The position numbers and the translations under genes are program-made. This document shows positions 41,951 to 50,608 of a DNA stretch of 64,000 nt, piece by piece. Every line of letters begins with the position of its first letter. Position 1 is the first letter of the stretch. The DNA comes from Cryptosporangium arvum DSM 44712 (lineage in GTDB: Bacteria > Actinomycetota > Actinomycetes > Mycobacteriales > Cryptosporangiaceae): assembly GCF_000585375.1 (NCBI RefSeq), contig NZ_KK073874.1, positions 4,464,001 to 4,528,000 on the forward strand, in the 5' to 3' direction. Under the pieces are notes generated by a model. The model did not search any database. It saw nothing but the letters and a program-made list of their open reading frames with translations, and was not told the origin of the DNA.

Positions 41951-42435
41951 CTCGACGGCGTTGCGGCGGCGGTGGGCGACCCGGTCGAAGACTGGTGGCC
42001 GCCCACCGGTCCGGCCGCGGTGCTGTCGCAGGTAAGCATGGATCGCGCGGCTGGAGTAGCCCTGTCAGCCAGCACCCGGATCGGCCGGGCTGCGGAAACG
42101 ACACACCCGTCATCACCTGCTCGAACACAGTGCAATCATTGACGTTCCCGCCGGTCAAACACCACCGTCAGCGGCTGGCGCGCCCGTCGCAGGCGCATGC
42201 AGCTTCGTCGAAGCCCCGCCGCGGGACCGGTCGATGGCATGGTCTCCTGGCTCGCTCTGCCCGCGGCCGCTCACACGGGCCCCCGCGCCGGGCAGATCCG
42301 GCCGCACCCGGCTGGCTCGGCGCGGGGGAGATCCGGCCGCACCTGTCGCGCCCGGCGGCGTGCTGATGAGCACGCACGATGCTGGAATCGACCGACACTT
42401 CACGGTCGAGTTCGACGGTAGCCCCTCCCGAACCC
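41951..42435 (-). pseudogene. IS5-family transposase, internal/C-terminal fragment in reverse orientation
   Basis: Read on the minus strand in shifting frames, this piece shows the first catalytic Asp region (REVSVDSSIVRAHQHAAG), then HAIDRSRGG-like and STKLHA segments, GNVNDCTVFEQVM, and finally GGRPPVFDR with RRRNAVER, which contains the family's last catalytic Glu region. It stops at VERR without the usual CFNRLKQ continuation. Order and strand show that the segment was inverted relative to the N-terminal fragment at 41731-41950. Confidence 0.8.
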
Positions 42436-42464
42436 CCTGCACGAGCAGCGTGAGGGCAGGTCCT

Positions 42465-42977
42465 AGGGGCGGTTGAGGCAGCTGTGGCGGGTGGGACGTA
42501 CAGGGCCGAAACGGCTAGGTACCAGTCGCTAGGCGTGCGGCATTCGGCCTGGCCCTCCGCCCTCAGCGGCTCCGATCGGCCGCTGACGACTTCCCGGACG
42601 GCCTCCCGAGCGGCGCTCCTGTCGCGCAGCACTCGGCTGACTGCCGCGCCGGCGCCGGCGCCGACGCCGAGTTCGGGCATCGCCCACTACGCCCATTACG
42701 GCGGCAACCTCGCCGAGCAGATCGGCGAACACAGTGGCTCCCTGGAGAACCACGCCGATCCCGCCGCTCCCGGCCGTCAACGCTCCGGCCGTCAACGCAC
42801 CGGCCGTCAACGCACCGGTGGCCCCGAGCGCGATCACGCGGCGCCACCCCGATGCACCCCGATCACCACCAGGCCGCGGACACCCGGATCGATCCCGTCG
42901 AATACCGCCCCGACCGGCCAGGACCTCGCCGCCTCGCGAACCCCCGACGTCGCCACGATCGACGAAAAGCCCACAAA
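42465..42977. other. About 0.5-kb non-coding or decayed stretch beside the IS element
   Basis: No convincing gene is seen between the IS right end and the DUF3500 gene. A 15-bp tandem repeat is at 42772-42816. On the minus strand a short hydrophobic frame starts at GTG 42837 (IALGATGALTAGALTAGALT..., then GVVLQGATVFADLLGEVAAV) and ends in an Arg run, preceded by an in-frame continuation of the DUF3500 frame. These could be remnants of a gene destroyed around the insertion. Confidence 0.5.
42772..42816. repeat. 15-bp tandem repeat
   Basis: Three units of GGCCGTCAACGCWCC start at 42772, 42787 and 42802. Read on the minus strand they encode a five-residue repeat (ALTAG). They lie in the decayed stretch next to the IS element. 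Confidence 0.85.
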
Positions 42978-43976
42978 CTAGGCGCGGTGATGCGCGGCTA
43001 TGTGGTTACGGAGCACGTCGTCGCCGAAGTCGCCTTCCGGATCCCGCCACACCGTATGGATGTGGTTCGCGTCGCGTTGTGTGTTGTCGTACTCGGCGAG
43101 CAGCCGCGGCCCCTGCAGGCGGTAATAGTGCGGCTGCCGGCGCTCCGTGCCCCCGGCCCACGCGAAGTGCACGGCCCCCAGCCGGTCACCGGCGAACTTC
43201 GCTGCTTCCCGCTCCGCCAGCTCGGCCGGGATCCGGTCGAGGAAAACACCAAGCACACGACGCAGCTGGTCGCGCTGCGGCTCCGTTAACGCCGTCGCGG
43301 GCAGGCCCTTCGCGAACGGGGTGAGGCTCAGCGGATCGGCGCCGGCGAAGCGCACGCGGGGCTGGTTGCGGCTGACGATGTCGTCCGGCGCCACGGTGGT
43401 GAGCAACGCGCGCGCGAACTGTTCCTCGTCGAGGGAGCGCACGAGGTCGCGCGCGAGATCCTCGGCCGCGCCGAGCGGCCGGAGGAGGTGCCCGCCGAGC
43501 AGCGGCGAGTCGGCCGGGTTGGCCCCGAGGAAACACGGCGTGCTGGCCCGCACCACGCCGTCGACGACCAGGTGGTGCACGGACACGTGGTGGCCGCCGA
43601 AGCGCCACGACCACGGGCCGGACCCGCCCGGCTCACCGAACACACGCACCCAGTACAGCTGCGGATCGCGCCGGCGTCGCGAGCCCCGGGTGACCACCCA
43701 CCCTTCGTCGCGGTCGAGCAGGTTCTCCAGGCTGATGATCGTCGACGCGGTCGCGTACCCGGCGTCCGACAGCCCGGTGGCGAGCAGCCGCATCGCGAGG
43801 CTCTGCTGGGCCGCGCTCATCCGGCCCAGCGGCAGCCCTCCGTGGTCCACCGGCGTGTAGAACCACCGGTGCCGGTCCTCCTCGGAGGGCCACGGCAGCG
43901 CGGCCTGGGCCCGCTGCGTGTCGTCGAGCGAATCGAGCCATTCCTTCGCGGCGCTCACCATGCGTTGCACGGTCAC
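42978..43976 (-). CDS. DUF3500-family protein in the L-fucose operon
   Basis: A 332-residue protein matching the DUF3500 family (WLDSLDDTQRAQAALPW, WFYTPVDHGGLPLGRM, SWRFGGHHVSVHHLVVDG, HYYRLQGPRLLAEYDNTQ, HIHTVWRDPEGDFG). It is rich in conserved His/Asp/Trp, as in a metal enzyme, but its function is unknown. It starts inside the stop codon of the aldo/keto reductase (GTGA) and is the last gene of the fucose operon, so a role in sugar-acid or lactone metabolism is possible. Confidence 0.88.
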   Translation of the reverse strand: MTVQRMVSAAKEWLDSLDDTQRAQAALPWPSEEDRHRWFYTPVDHGGLPLGRMSAAQQSLAMRLLATGLSDAGYATASTIISLENLLDRDEGWVVTRGSRRRRDPQLYWVRVFGEPGGSGPWSWRFGGHHVSVHHLVVDGVVRASTPCFLGANPADSPLLGGHLLRPLGAAEDLARDLVRSLDEEQFARALLTTVAPDDIVSRNQPRVRFAGADPLSLTPFAKGLPATALTEPQRDQLRRVLGVFLDRIPAELAEREAAKFAGDRLGAVHFAWAGGTERRQPHYYRLQGPRLLAEYDNTQRDANHIHTVWRDPEGDFGDDVLRNHIAAHHRA

Positions 43977-44884
43977 CTATTCTGCGCGAGACCCACCGGC
44001 CAATCCACATCGTGCACCCCGGCGAGGATGGCGCGCACCTCGCCCAGCAACTGCTCGTCGAGCGGCCCGGTGGCCCAGCGCACGTTGCGGCGCACGGACT
44101 CGGGGTCGGCGGCGCCGACGATCGTCGAGGCCACCCCGGGCAGACCCACGGCGAAACGCAACGCCAGATCGACGATCGTCGTGCCCCGTTCCCGGCAGTG
44201 CGCCGCGGCTTCGGCGCAGGCGGCACGGACCGCCGCGGGGGCGGGGTGCCAGCCGGGCGGGCCGGCGTCGGTGAGCAGCCCCATGCTCAACGGCGAGGCG
44301 TTCAGCACGTCGACGCCGCGGTCGGCGAAGAACGGAAGGCGCTCGCCGAGCGTCGAGTTCTGCAGGGTGTAGTGGCAGTAGGAGAGGACCGTGTCGACGG
44401 GGACGCGCCCGGCGACCGACACCAGGGCCGGCAGCGGGTAGCCGGTGATCCCGACCGCCCCGACCAGGCCTTTCTCCTGCAGGCCGCGGAGCGCGGGCAC
44501 GGTCTCGGTGACGATCCGGTCGAGGTCGCCGAACTCGATGTCGTGGCACTGGATCAGGTCGACGTGGTCGGTGCGCAACCGGCGCAGGCTCTCCTCGACG
44601 CTGCGCACGACCCGCTCCGCGCTGAAGTCGAACTCGTCGACGTCGTAGCGCCCGGCCTTGGTGGCCAGTACGTACGCGTCGCGGGGGACCCCGCGCAACG
44701 CGTCGCCGAGTACGGTCTCGGCGGCGGTCCGGCCGTAGTACGGCGAGACGTCGATGAGCGTGATGCCCTCGTCGAGCGCGGTGCGGACGGTGGCGTGGGC
44801 GACCGCGGTGTCGATCGGGCCGTACTCGCCGCCGAGCGCGGCCGCGCCGAGACCCAGCGCGCTCAGCGGGAGGTCCGTGTTCAT
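43973..44884 (-). CDS. Aldo/keto reductase, probable L-fucose (aldose 1-) dehydrogenase
   Basis: A 303-residue AKR close to L-galactose/D-threo-aldose 1-dehydrogenases: N-terminal LPLSALGLGAAALGG, catalytic Tyr in DVSPYYGRTAAETVLG, Lys in LATKAGRYD, His in LIQCHDIEFGD. In the oxidative L-fucose pathway such an enzyme makes L-fuconolactone, which fits the fuconate dehydratase at the front of the same operon. It overlaps the transporter permease by ATGA. Confidence 0.9.
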   Translation of the reverse strand: MNTDLPLSALGLGAAALGGEYGPIDTAVAHATVRTALDEGITLIDVSPYYGRTAAETVLGDALRGVPRDAYVLATKAGRYDVDEFDFSAERVVRSVEESLRRLRTDHVDLIQCHDIEFGDLDRIVTETVPALRGLQEKGLVGAVGITGYPLPALVSVAGRVPVDTVLSYCHYTLQNSTLGERLPFFADRGVDVLNASPLSMGLLTDAGPPGWHPAPAAVRAACAEAAAHCRERGTTIVDLALRFAVGLPGVASTIVGAADPESVRRNVRWATGPLDEQLLGEVRAILAGVHDVDWPVGLAQNR

Positions 44885-45930
44885 TCCTGGGCCCGGCCGC
44901 TGGTGATCCGCGAGATGATCAGCGCGCAGAGGATGATCGCGCCGTTGAGCGCGGCGATCCACTGGGCCGGGACACCCGCGAGCGTCAGCACGTTCTGGAT
45001 GACGTAGAGCAGCAGGATGCCGGTGAACGCGCCGAACACCGTGCCCTTGCCGCCGTTGAGGCTGACGCCGCCGATCACCGCGGCGGCGAAGACCGTGAAG
45101 ATCGCGCCGTTGCCCTGGGCGGCGGCCACCGACGCCAGCCGGCCCGAGAGCATGAGCCCGCCGAGCGCGGCGAGCACGCTGGCCAGCACCAGCACGATCC
45201 AGAGGACGCGGTCGGTGCGGATACCGGCGGCGCGGGCCGCGTCGGGGTTGCCGCCGATCGCGTAGAGCGAGCGCCCGACCCGGGTGTACCCGAGGGCGGC
45301 GATGCCGACCGCGAACAGCGCGAAACAGACGTAGACGCTCACCGGAACGCCCAGCCACACCGTGGAGCCGAGGTACATCATCGACGGCGGGAGCCCGAAG
45401 AACGTCTGGCCGCCGGAGATACCGGTGAGCAGGCCGCGCAGCACGATCAGCATGCCGAGCGTGACGACGAAGCCGTGCAGCCGGAACCGGACGATCAGCA
45501 ACCCGTTGATCAGGCCGATCACCGCACCGGCGGCGAGCGTGATCGGCACCCCGGCCCAGTCCGGCACGGCGCCGAGGCCGTGGGTGACGCCGGGTTCGAC
45601 GACGAGCCAGGCGGCGAGGCCGGGCGCGAGCCCGAACGTCGACTCCAGCGACAGGTCCATCTTGCCGGCGATCAGCACGAGGGTCTGGGCCAGCACCAGC
45701 AGGCCGATCTCGGCCATCGTCTGGAGGATGTTGACGAGGTTCGTCGAGCTGAGGAAGACCGGGTTCACGAAGTAGCCCACGATCGCGATCGCGATGATCG
45801 CGGGCACCAGCGCGAGATCACGCAACCGCGCGATCTGGAGCCTCCGCGTGCTCGCGCCGGGCCCGCCGGACTTCGGTGGCCGCGCGGGCGCGCCGGCCGA
45901 AGCGGCGGCGGCGGATGTGTCACTCGTCAT
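44881..45930 (-). CDS. Sugar ABC transporter permease (RbsC-like)
   Basis: A 349-residue membrane protein with about ten helices of the ribose/galactose-type permease family (LAQTLVLIAGKMDLSLEST, RLHGFVVTLGMLIVLRGLL, GRSLYAIGGNPDAARAAGI, FAAAVIGGVSLNGGKGTV). It forms a homodimeric channel with the double ATPase upstream and is probably specific for L-fucose or a related sugar by operon context. Confidence 0.93.
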   Translation of the reverse strand: MTSDTSAAAASAGAPARPPKSGGPGASTRRLQIARLRDLALVPAIIAIAIVGYFVNPVFLSSTNLVNILQTMAEIGLLVLAQTLVLIAGKMDLSLESTFGLAPGLAAWLVVEPGVTHGLGAVPDWAGVPITLAAGAVIGLINGLLIVRFRLHGFVVTLGMLIVLRGLLTGISGGQTFFGLPPSMMYLGSTVWLGVPVSVYVCFALFAVGIAALGYTRVGRSLYAIGGNPDAARAAGIRTDRVLWIVLVLASVLAALGGLMLSGRLASVAAAQGNGAIFTVFAAAVIGGVSLNGGKGTVFGAFTGILLLYVIQNVLTLAGVPAQWIAALNGAIILCALIISRITSGRAQE

Positions 45931-47389
45931 CGAGGTCTAGCCCTTCCATCGCGGCGACCAGGTCGTGGTCGCTCCAGTCGCTGCCGAACTCGGCCACCTG
46001 CCGGCCCTGGAACAGGACCAGCACGCGGTCGCAGGTGCGCAGGTCGTCGAGCTCGTCGGACGCGACGAGCACACCGGCGCCGCCCTCCCGGACCCGGTCG
46101 ACGACGCCGAGCAACGTCTCCTTCGAGCGGACGTCGACGCCGGCCGTCGGCTGGATCAGCACCAGCAGCTTCGGGTCGTTGGCCAGCGCCCGGCCCATCA
46201 CGACCTTCTGCTGGTTGCCTCCGGAGAGCGCGGACACCGGCAGCTCGGGGCCGGGTGTCTTGACCGCGAGGTCCTCGATGAGCACGGAGGCCACGCGGTC
46301 GCGCCGCGTGCGCGAGATCATCCCGAACCGGCCGAGGCGGCGGGGGATCGTCATCGTGAGGTTCTCGGCGATCGACAGGTCGGACACGAACCCCTCGGTG
46401 TGCCGGTCCTGGGGGACGAGGCCGACGCCGGCGGCGAGCGAGGCGGGCACGCTCCCCGGTTTGAGCGGCCGGCCCGCCACCTCGATCGTGCCCGCCGGGG
46501 CGCGACGCAGCCCGACGACGGTCTCGGCGATCTCGCGTTTGCCGCTGCCGCCGCCCCCGGCGAGGCCGACGACCTCCCCGGCCCGGACCGTGAACGACAC
46601 GCCGTCGAGGTCGCGGACCTCCAGCACGGCCGGGGTGTGCTCGGGCAGCGGCGGCCGCGACGGCCGTTCGGTGAGCGACGTCGCGTCGCCGGTCATCGCC
46701 GCGACCAGCTCGGTCGGCGCCACCTCCGAGACCTTCGCGGTGACGATGTGCTGAGCGTCGCGGAACACCGTCACCTCGTCGCAGACCCGGTAGATCTCCT
46801 CCAGGTGGTGGCTGATGAACAGGAACGTGATCCCGCGCTCCTGCAGGCCACGCATGCGGTCGAACAGCCGGTTGATCGCCGGGCCGTCCAGCTGCGCGGT
46901 CGGCTCGTCCAGGATGATGAACCGGGCGTCGTAGGAGAGCGCCCGCGCGATCTCGACCAGCTGGCGCTGCTCGACCGTGAGGTCACCGGCCGGCCGGGTG
47001 ACGTCGACGTCGACGTCCCAGGTGGCGAGCAGCTCGGCGGCGTCGCGGCGCAGCGTCGGCCACTTGATCAGGCGGCCGGGCTGCCGGTTGAGGAACAGGT
47101 TCTCGGCCACGGTCAGCGTCGGGATGATCGTCGACTTCTGGTAGACGCAGGCGACGCGCTGCCGCCAGGCGTCGCGGTCGGCCAGCGCCGGTGCGGGCTC
47201 ACCCGAGAACCGCACGGTCCCCGTGTCCGGTGCCTGGAGCCCGGTCAGGATGCTGACGAGCGTCGACTTGCCGGCGCCGTTGCGCCCCACGAGGGCGTGC
47301 GTGGCGCCGGCCCGCACGACGAGCCCGGCGTCACGAAGCGCCACGGTGGTCCCGTAACGCTTCGTGATTCCGGCGGCCTCAACTAACAC
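45920..47389 (-). CDS. Sugar ABC transporter ATP-binding protein (RbsA/MglA-like)
   Basis: A 489-residue double-ATPase. The first half has a good Walker A (GRNGAGKSTLVSIL) but a weakened signature (LTVEQRQLVEIARAL). The second has a degenerate Walker A (GGGGSGKREIAE) and a good LSGGNQQKVVMGRAL. This mixed pattern is normal for CUT2-family ATPases. The GTG start overlaps the end of the binding-protein gene by 11 bases. Confidence 0.93.
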   Translation of the reverse strand: MLVEAAGITKRYGTTVALRDAGLVVRAGATHALVGRNGAGKSTLVSILTGLQAPDTGTVRFSGEPAPALADRDAWRQRVACVYQKSTIIPTLTVAENLFLNRQPGRLIKWPTLRRDAAELLATWDVDVDVTRPAGDLTVEQRQLVEIARALSYDARFIILDEPTAQLDGPAINRLFDRMRGLQERGITFLFISHHLEEIYRVCDEVTVFRDAQHIVTAKVSEVAPTELVAAMTGDATSLTERPSRPPLPEHTPAVLEVRDLDGVSFTVRAGEVVGLAGGGGSGKREIAETVVGLRRAPAGTIEVAGRPLKPGSVPASLAAGVGLVPQDRHTEGFVSDLSIAENLTMTIPRRLGRFGMISRTRRDRVASVLIEDLAVKTPGPELPVSALSGGNQQKVVMGRALANDPKLLVLIQPTAGVDVRSKETLLGVVDRVREGGAGVLVASDELDDLRTCDRVLVLFQGRQVAEFGSDWSDHDLVAAMEGLDLDDE

Positions 47390-48425
47390 TGTTGCCCCAG
47401 AGCGTCTTGTCGTCGAACTTCAGCGTCTTCTCGCCCGCGATCGTGGCGCCGTCGCGGGTCACCAGGGGCGCGGCCAGCTGGTCCTCGAGCACACCGTCGC
47501 GGACCTTGATGATCGTGCTGTCGTGGTCGGTGGGGCCGGGCTGGAACTTCTTGCCGGCGATCGCCTGCTGCACGTAGTAGAGGCCGTACTTCGCGTAGAG
47601 GTCGGCGGGCTGGGAGACCGTGGCGTCGATCTGACCGGCCTCGATGTCCTTGAGCTCCTCCGGGATACCGTCGTTGGAGACGATGAAGACGTGCTTCGGG
47701 TCCTCCGGGGCCACCAGCAGGTTGCGCTGCTTGAGCACCTGCAGGGTGCCGGAGAGCGCGAAGCTCGCCTGCATGTAGATGCCCTTGATGTCCGGGTGCG
47801 CGGCCAGCCGCGTCTGGAGCTGGTTGGCGGCGGTGGCGCCGTCCCACTTCGACGGTTCGGCGAAGACCGTGATGCCGGGGAAGTTCTTCTTCATGCACTC
47901 GTCGAAGGCCTCGGTGCGGTCCCGCCCGTTGATCGAGGCGACGTCGCCCATCAGCTCGACGACCTTGCCCTTACCCTGCAGCTTCGTGCCGAGGAACTGG
48001 CAGGCCTTCTCGCCGTAGGCGCGGTTGTCGGCGCGCACGACCATGAACACGTTGCCGGTGTCGGGCCGGGTGTCGATCGTGACGACCGGGATCTTCTTCG
48101 ACTCCAGCTGCTGGAGCGTCGGGGCCACGGCCGCGGTGTCCTGCGGGGCCATGACGATGCCCTTCGCGCCCTGGCTGAGCAGGGTCTGCACGTTCGCGGT
48201 GAGCTTCGCGACGTCGTTCTCGGAGTTCGTCGTCTTGAGGTTCTTGATGCCGAGCTTCTCCGCCTCCTGCGGGCTGTAACGCACGTAGGCGTTCCAGAAG
48301 TCGGTGTCCGATCGGGGGTAGTCCGAGCCGATGACGGGATCGGTGCTCGTTCCGCCGCTGGAGGAGTTGCAGGCGGCGAGCACGGTCGCGGCAGCGGCGA
48401 CGGCTAAGAGACGAAGCATTCGCAC
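47379..48425 (-). CDS. Sugar ABC transporter substrate-binding lipoprotein
   Basis: A 348-residue periplasmic-binding-protein-like lipoprotein: signal MRMLRLLAVAAAATVLAAC with lipobox LAAC (Cys19), then a ribose/LacI-type binding fold (LLSQGAKGIVMAPQDTAAV, GKGKVVELMGDVASINGRD, VFIVSNDGIPEELKDIEAG). GTG 48425 is preferred, with AAGGAGT five bases upstream; the ATG two codons later is the alternative. It is probably the extracellular receptor for L-fucose. Confidence 0.93.
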   Translation of the reverse strand: MRMLRLLAVAAAATVLAACNSSSGGTSTDPVIGSDYPRSDTDFWNAYVRYSPQEAEKLGIKNLKTTNSENDVAKLTANVQTLLSQGAKGIVMAPQDTAAVAPTLQQLESKKIPVVTIDTRPDTGNVFMVVRADNRAYGEKACQFLGTKLQGKGKVVELMGDVASINGRDRTEAFDECMKKNFPGITVFAEPSKWDGATAANQLQTRLAAHPDIKGIYMQASFALSGTLQVLKQRNLLVAPEDPKHVFIVSNDGIPEELKDIEAGQIDATVSQPADLYAKYGLYYVQQAIAGKKFQPGPTDHDSTIIKVRDGVLEDQLAAPLVTRDGATIAGEKTLKFDDKTLWGNSVS

Positions 48426-48448
48426 GGGTGACTCCTTCGTCGGTGCGA

Positions 48449-49741
48449 TCAGGTCCAGGCGGGGCCATCGGGATAGGTGAATTCGGTGAGCGAGGACTCG
48501 TGGATGCGCGCGCCGATGCCGGGAGCGACCGGGGCGACGTAGTGCCCGCCGCGGATCTCGACCGGGTCGACGAAGTGCTGGTGCAGGTGGTCGACGTACT
48601 CGATCATCCGGTCGTCCCGGGTGCCGCTCACCGCCACGAAGTCGAACATCGCGAGGTGCTGCACCATCTCGCAGAGGCCGACGCCGCCGGCGTGCGGGCA
48701 CACCGGCACCCCGAACTTCGCGGCCAGCAGGAGGATCGCGACGTTGTCGTTGATCCCGCCGACCCGGGTCGCGTCGATCTGGACGACGTCGATCGCGCCG
48801 GCCTGGAGCAGCTGCTTGAACAGCACCGGGTTGGCGCCGTGCTCGCCGGTCGCCACCCGGATCGGGTGGACGGCCTCGCGGATGCGGGCGTGGCCGAGGA
48901 TGTCGTCGGGGAACGTGGGCTCTTCGATCCAGTAGGGACGGTACGGCGCGAGGTCGGCCATCCACTCGATCGCCTCGCCGACGCCCCAGACCTGGTTGGC
49001 GTCGACCGCGATCGGCAGGTCGGGTCCGACCGCGTCGCGGGCGATGCGCAGGCGGCGCAGGTCGGCCTCGCGGTCCCCGCCGACCTTGAGCTTGATCATC
49101 GCGAAGCCGTCGGCGACGGCCTCCTTGGAGAGCCGGGCGAGCTTCTCGTCGTCGTAGCCGAGCCAGCCCGGGGTGGTGGTGTAGGCGGGGTAGCCCTCCC
49201 GGAGGAGCTGGGTCGCGCGCTCCTCCCGGCCGGGCTTGCGCAGGATCTCCAGCGCCTCCTCCGGGGTCAGCGCGTCACGCAGGTAGCGGAAGTCGACGAG
49301 GCCGACGAGTTCCTCGGGGGAGAGGCTCGCGAGCAGCTGCCAGAGCGGCTGGTTCGCGCGCCGGGCCCGCAGGTCCCAGGCCGCGTTGACGAGGGCGCCC
49401 GCCGCCATGCCGATGACGCCCTTGTCGGGGCCGAGCCAGCGGAACTGGCTGTCGCCCGCGAGCCGGCGCGAGAACGCTCCGAGGTCGTCGAGGACCTCGT
49501 CCACGTCGAGCCCGACCACCAGCGACGCGAGGGCGCGGACCCCGGCGACCTGCACGTCGTTGCCCCGCCCGACGGTGAAGACGAGCGAGTGGCCCTCGTC
49601 GCCGTCGCTGGTCCGCAGCACCACGTACGCGGCCGAGTAGTCGGGGAACGGGTTCATCGCGTCGGAACCGTCGAGGAAGCGGGAGGTGGGGAAGCGCACG
49701 TCGTACGTGTCGACCTCGGTGAACGTGGCTGTCACAGGCAA
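48449..49741 (-). CDS. L-fuconate dehydratase (enolase superfamily)
   Basis: A 430-residue member of the mandelate racemase group of the enolase superfamily. It has the KxK-type catalytic lysines (MIKLKVGGD), metal ligands Asp (IAVDANQVW), Glu (WIEEPT) and Glu (RVATGEH), and the C-terminal [12 protein letters not shown]. Length and the N-terminal [22 protein letters not shown] closely fit L-fuconate dehydratase, giving 2-keto-3-deoxy-L-fuconate. It is first in a leftward operon with the transporter and aldo/keto reductase and divergent from a GntR regulator. Later pathway steps are not in the window. Confidence 0.93.
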   Translation of the reverse strand: MPVTATFTEVDTYDVRFPTSRFLDGSDAMNPFPDYSAAYVVLRTSDGDEGHSLVFTVGRGNDVQVAGVRALASLVVGLDVDEVLDDLGAFSRRLAGDSQFRWLGPDKGVIGMAAGALVNAAWDLRARRANQPLWQLLASLSPEELVGLVDFRYLRDALTPEEALEILRKPGREERATQLLREGYPAYTTTPGWLGYDDEKLARLSKEAVADGFAMIKLKVGGDREADLRRLRIARDAVGPDLPIAVDANQVWGVGEAIEWMADLAPYRPYWIEEPTFPDDILGHARIREAVHPIRVATGEHGANPVLFKQLLQAGAIDVVQIDATRVGGINDNVAILLLAAKFGVPVCPHAGGVGLCEMVQHLAMFDFVAVSGTRDDRMIEYVDHLHQHFVDPVEIRGGHYVAPVAPGIGARIHESSLTEFTYPDGPAWT

Positions 49742-49763
49742 TCCTCCGAGCGATTTCTGGAAA

Positions 49764-49778
49764 CGCGGCCTTTGCTGC
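49764..49778. promoter_or_regulatory. Direct repeat 1 in the fucose operon control region
   Basis: CGCGGCCTTTGCTGC is repeated 86 bases to the right with one mismatch, and a dyad TTTCTGGAAA lies just before it. The position between the fucose operon and its divergent GntR regulator makes it a candidate operator. Confidence 0.35.
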
Positions 49779-49849
49779 GTGACCTGCCTCTCAGGCAGCG
49801 GTGAGCCATCCGAGGTTTACACCATCCCTCGGAGCGATGGAACTGTTTC

Positions 49850-49864
49850 CGCGGCCTTTTCTGC
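49850..49864. promoter_or_regulatory. Direct repeat 2 in the fucose operon control region
   Basis: CGCGGCCTTTTCTGC repeats the 49764 element with one mismatch and is preceded by the near-palindrome GGAACTGTTTCC. It lies about 40 bases before the GntR start. The paired arrangement suggests two regulator sites on the divergent promoter. Confidence 0.35.
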
Positions 49865-49900
49865 TCTAAGTTCGTTCCGGGCGCTGTAGCCCTAGGATGT

Positions 49901-50608
49901 TTGACGTGGGAGGTGGGGGAGCTGTCGCTGACCGATGACGCGATCACCCGGATCCGCGGGTTGATCCAGTCCGGCGAGCTCGTGCCGGGCAGCCGGCTGC
50001 CGCCGGAGAACCAGCTCGCGGCGGAGCTGGGGATCTCGCGCAACTCGATGCGCGAGGCGGTGAAGGCGCTGCAGTTCGCCCGGGTGCTCGACGCGCGCCC
50101 CGGGGACGGCACATACGTGACGAGCCTCGCGCCGCACCTGCTGCTGGCCGGCCTGGGCTCGGCCGTGGACCTGCTCCGGGACGACACGCTCCTGGAGGTC
50201 ATGGAGATCCGGTCGATGCTCGAGCCGGCGGCGACGTCCGCGGCCGCGCTGCGGATCACGCCGGACCAGCTCGCGGAGCTGGAGTTCCTGCTCGGGCAGA
50301 TGCGTGCGGCGGCGTCCGACGCCGAGGAGCTCGTGCGCTACGACATGGACTTCCACCGGACCGTGGTGGCCGCCACCGGCAACCAGTCGCTGACGTCGGT
50401 GCTGGACGGCCTGTCGGGGCGCACGGCGCGGGCGCGGGTGTGGCGCGGCCTGTTGAGCGCGGACGCGGCCGCGAACACGCTCGCCGAGCACCAGGCCATC
50501 TACGACGCGCTGGCGAGCGGCGATCCGGAGCTGGCGCGGGCCGCCGCGCTCCTGCACGTCAGCTCGTCCGCGCGCTGGCTCAAACAGGCCCTGGAGCAGG
50601 GGCGGTAG
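49901..50608 (+). CDS. GntR-family (FCD) regulator, probable fucose-operon repressor
   Basis: A 235-residue FadR-type regulator: winged helix (LPPENQLAAELGISRNSMREAVKAL) and FCD ligand domain (EIRSMLEPAATSAAA, DMDFHRTVVAATGNQSL, LAEHQAIYDAL with the metal-site histidines). The start is uncertain: TTG 49901 has AGGA just upstream, and GTG 49913 is an alternative. It is divergent from the fuconate dehydratase operon, so it probably senses a fucose pathway intermediate. The end overlaps the convergent tetR gene. Confidence 0.88.
   Translation: MTWEVGELSLTDDAITRIRGLIQSGELVPGSRLPPENQLAAELGISRNSMREAVKALQFARVLDARPGDGTYVTSLAPHLLLAGLGSAVDLLRDDTLLEVMEIRSMLEPAATSAAALRITPDQLAELEFLLGQMRAAASDAEELVRYDMDFHRTVVAATGNQSLTSVLDGLSGRTARARVWRGLLSADAAANTLAEHQAIYDALASGDPELARAAALLHVSSSARWLKQALEQGR

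Larger units (their letters stand above)
41670..42464. mobile_element. Degenerate IS5-family insertion sequence with internal inversion
   Basis: Terminal inverted repeats AGGGCCTGTCCTCA (41670-41683) and TGAGGGCAGGTCCT (42451-42464) match at 12 of 14 positions when one is reversed. CTA/TAG at the outer edges fits the short CTAG-type target duplication of IS5 elements. The interior carries an N-terminal transposase piece on the plus strand and, from 41951, the middle and later parts on the minus strand, so the interior has been inverted and partly lost. Without a complete transposase it cannot move itself. Confidence 0.8.

Noticed and set aside
42484-42981. 165-codon plus-strand frame after the IS element
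   Set aside because: It yields Arg/Thr/Pro-rich low-complexity protein with no motif, includes the 15-bp repeat and lies antisense to equally weak frames.
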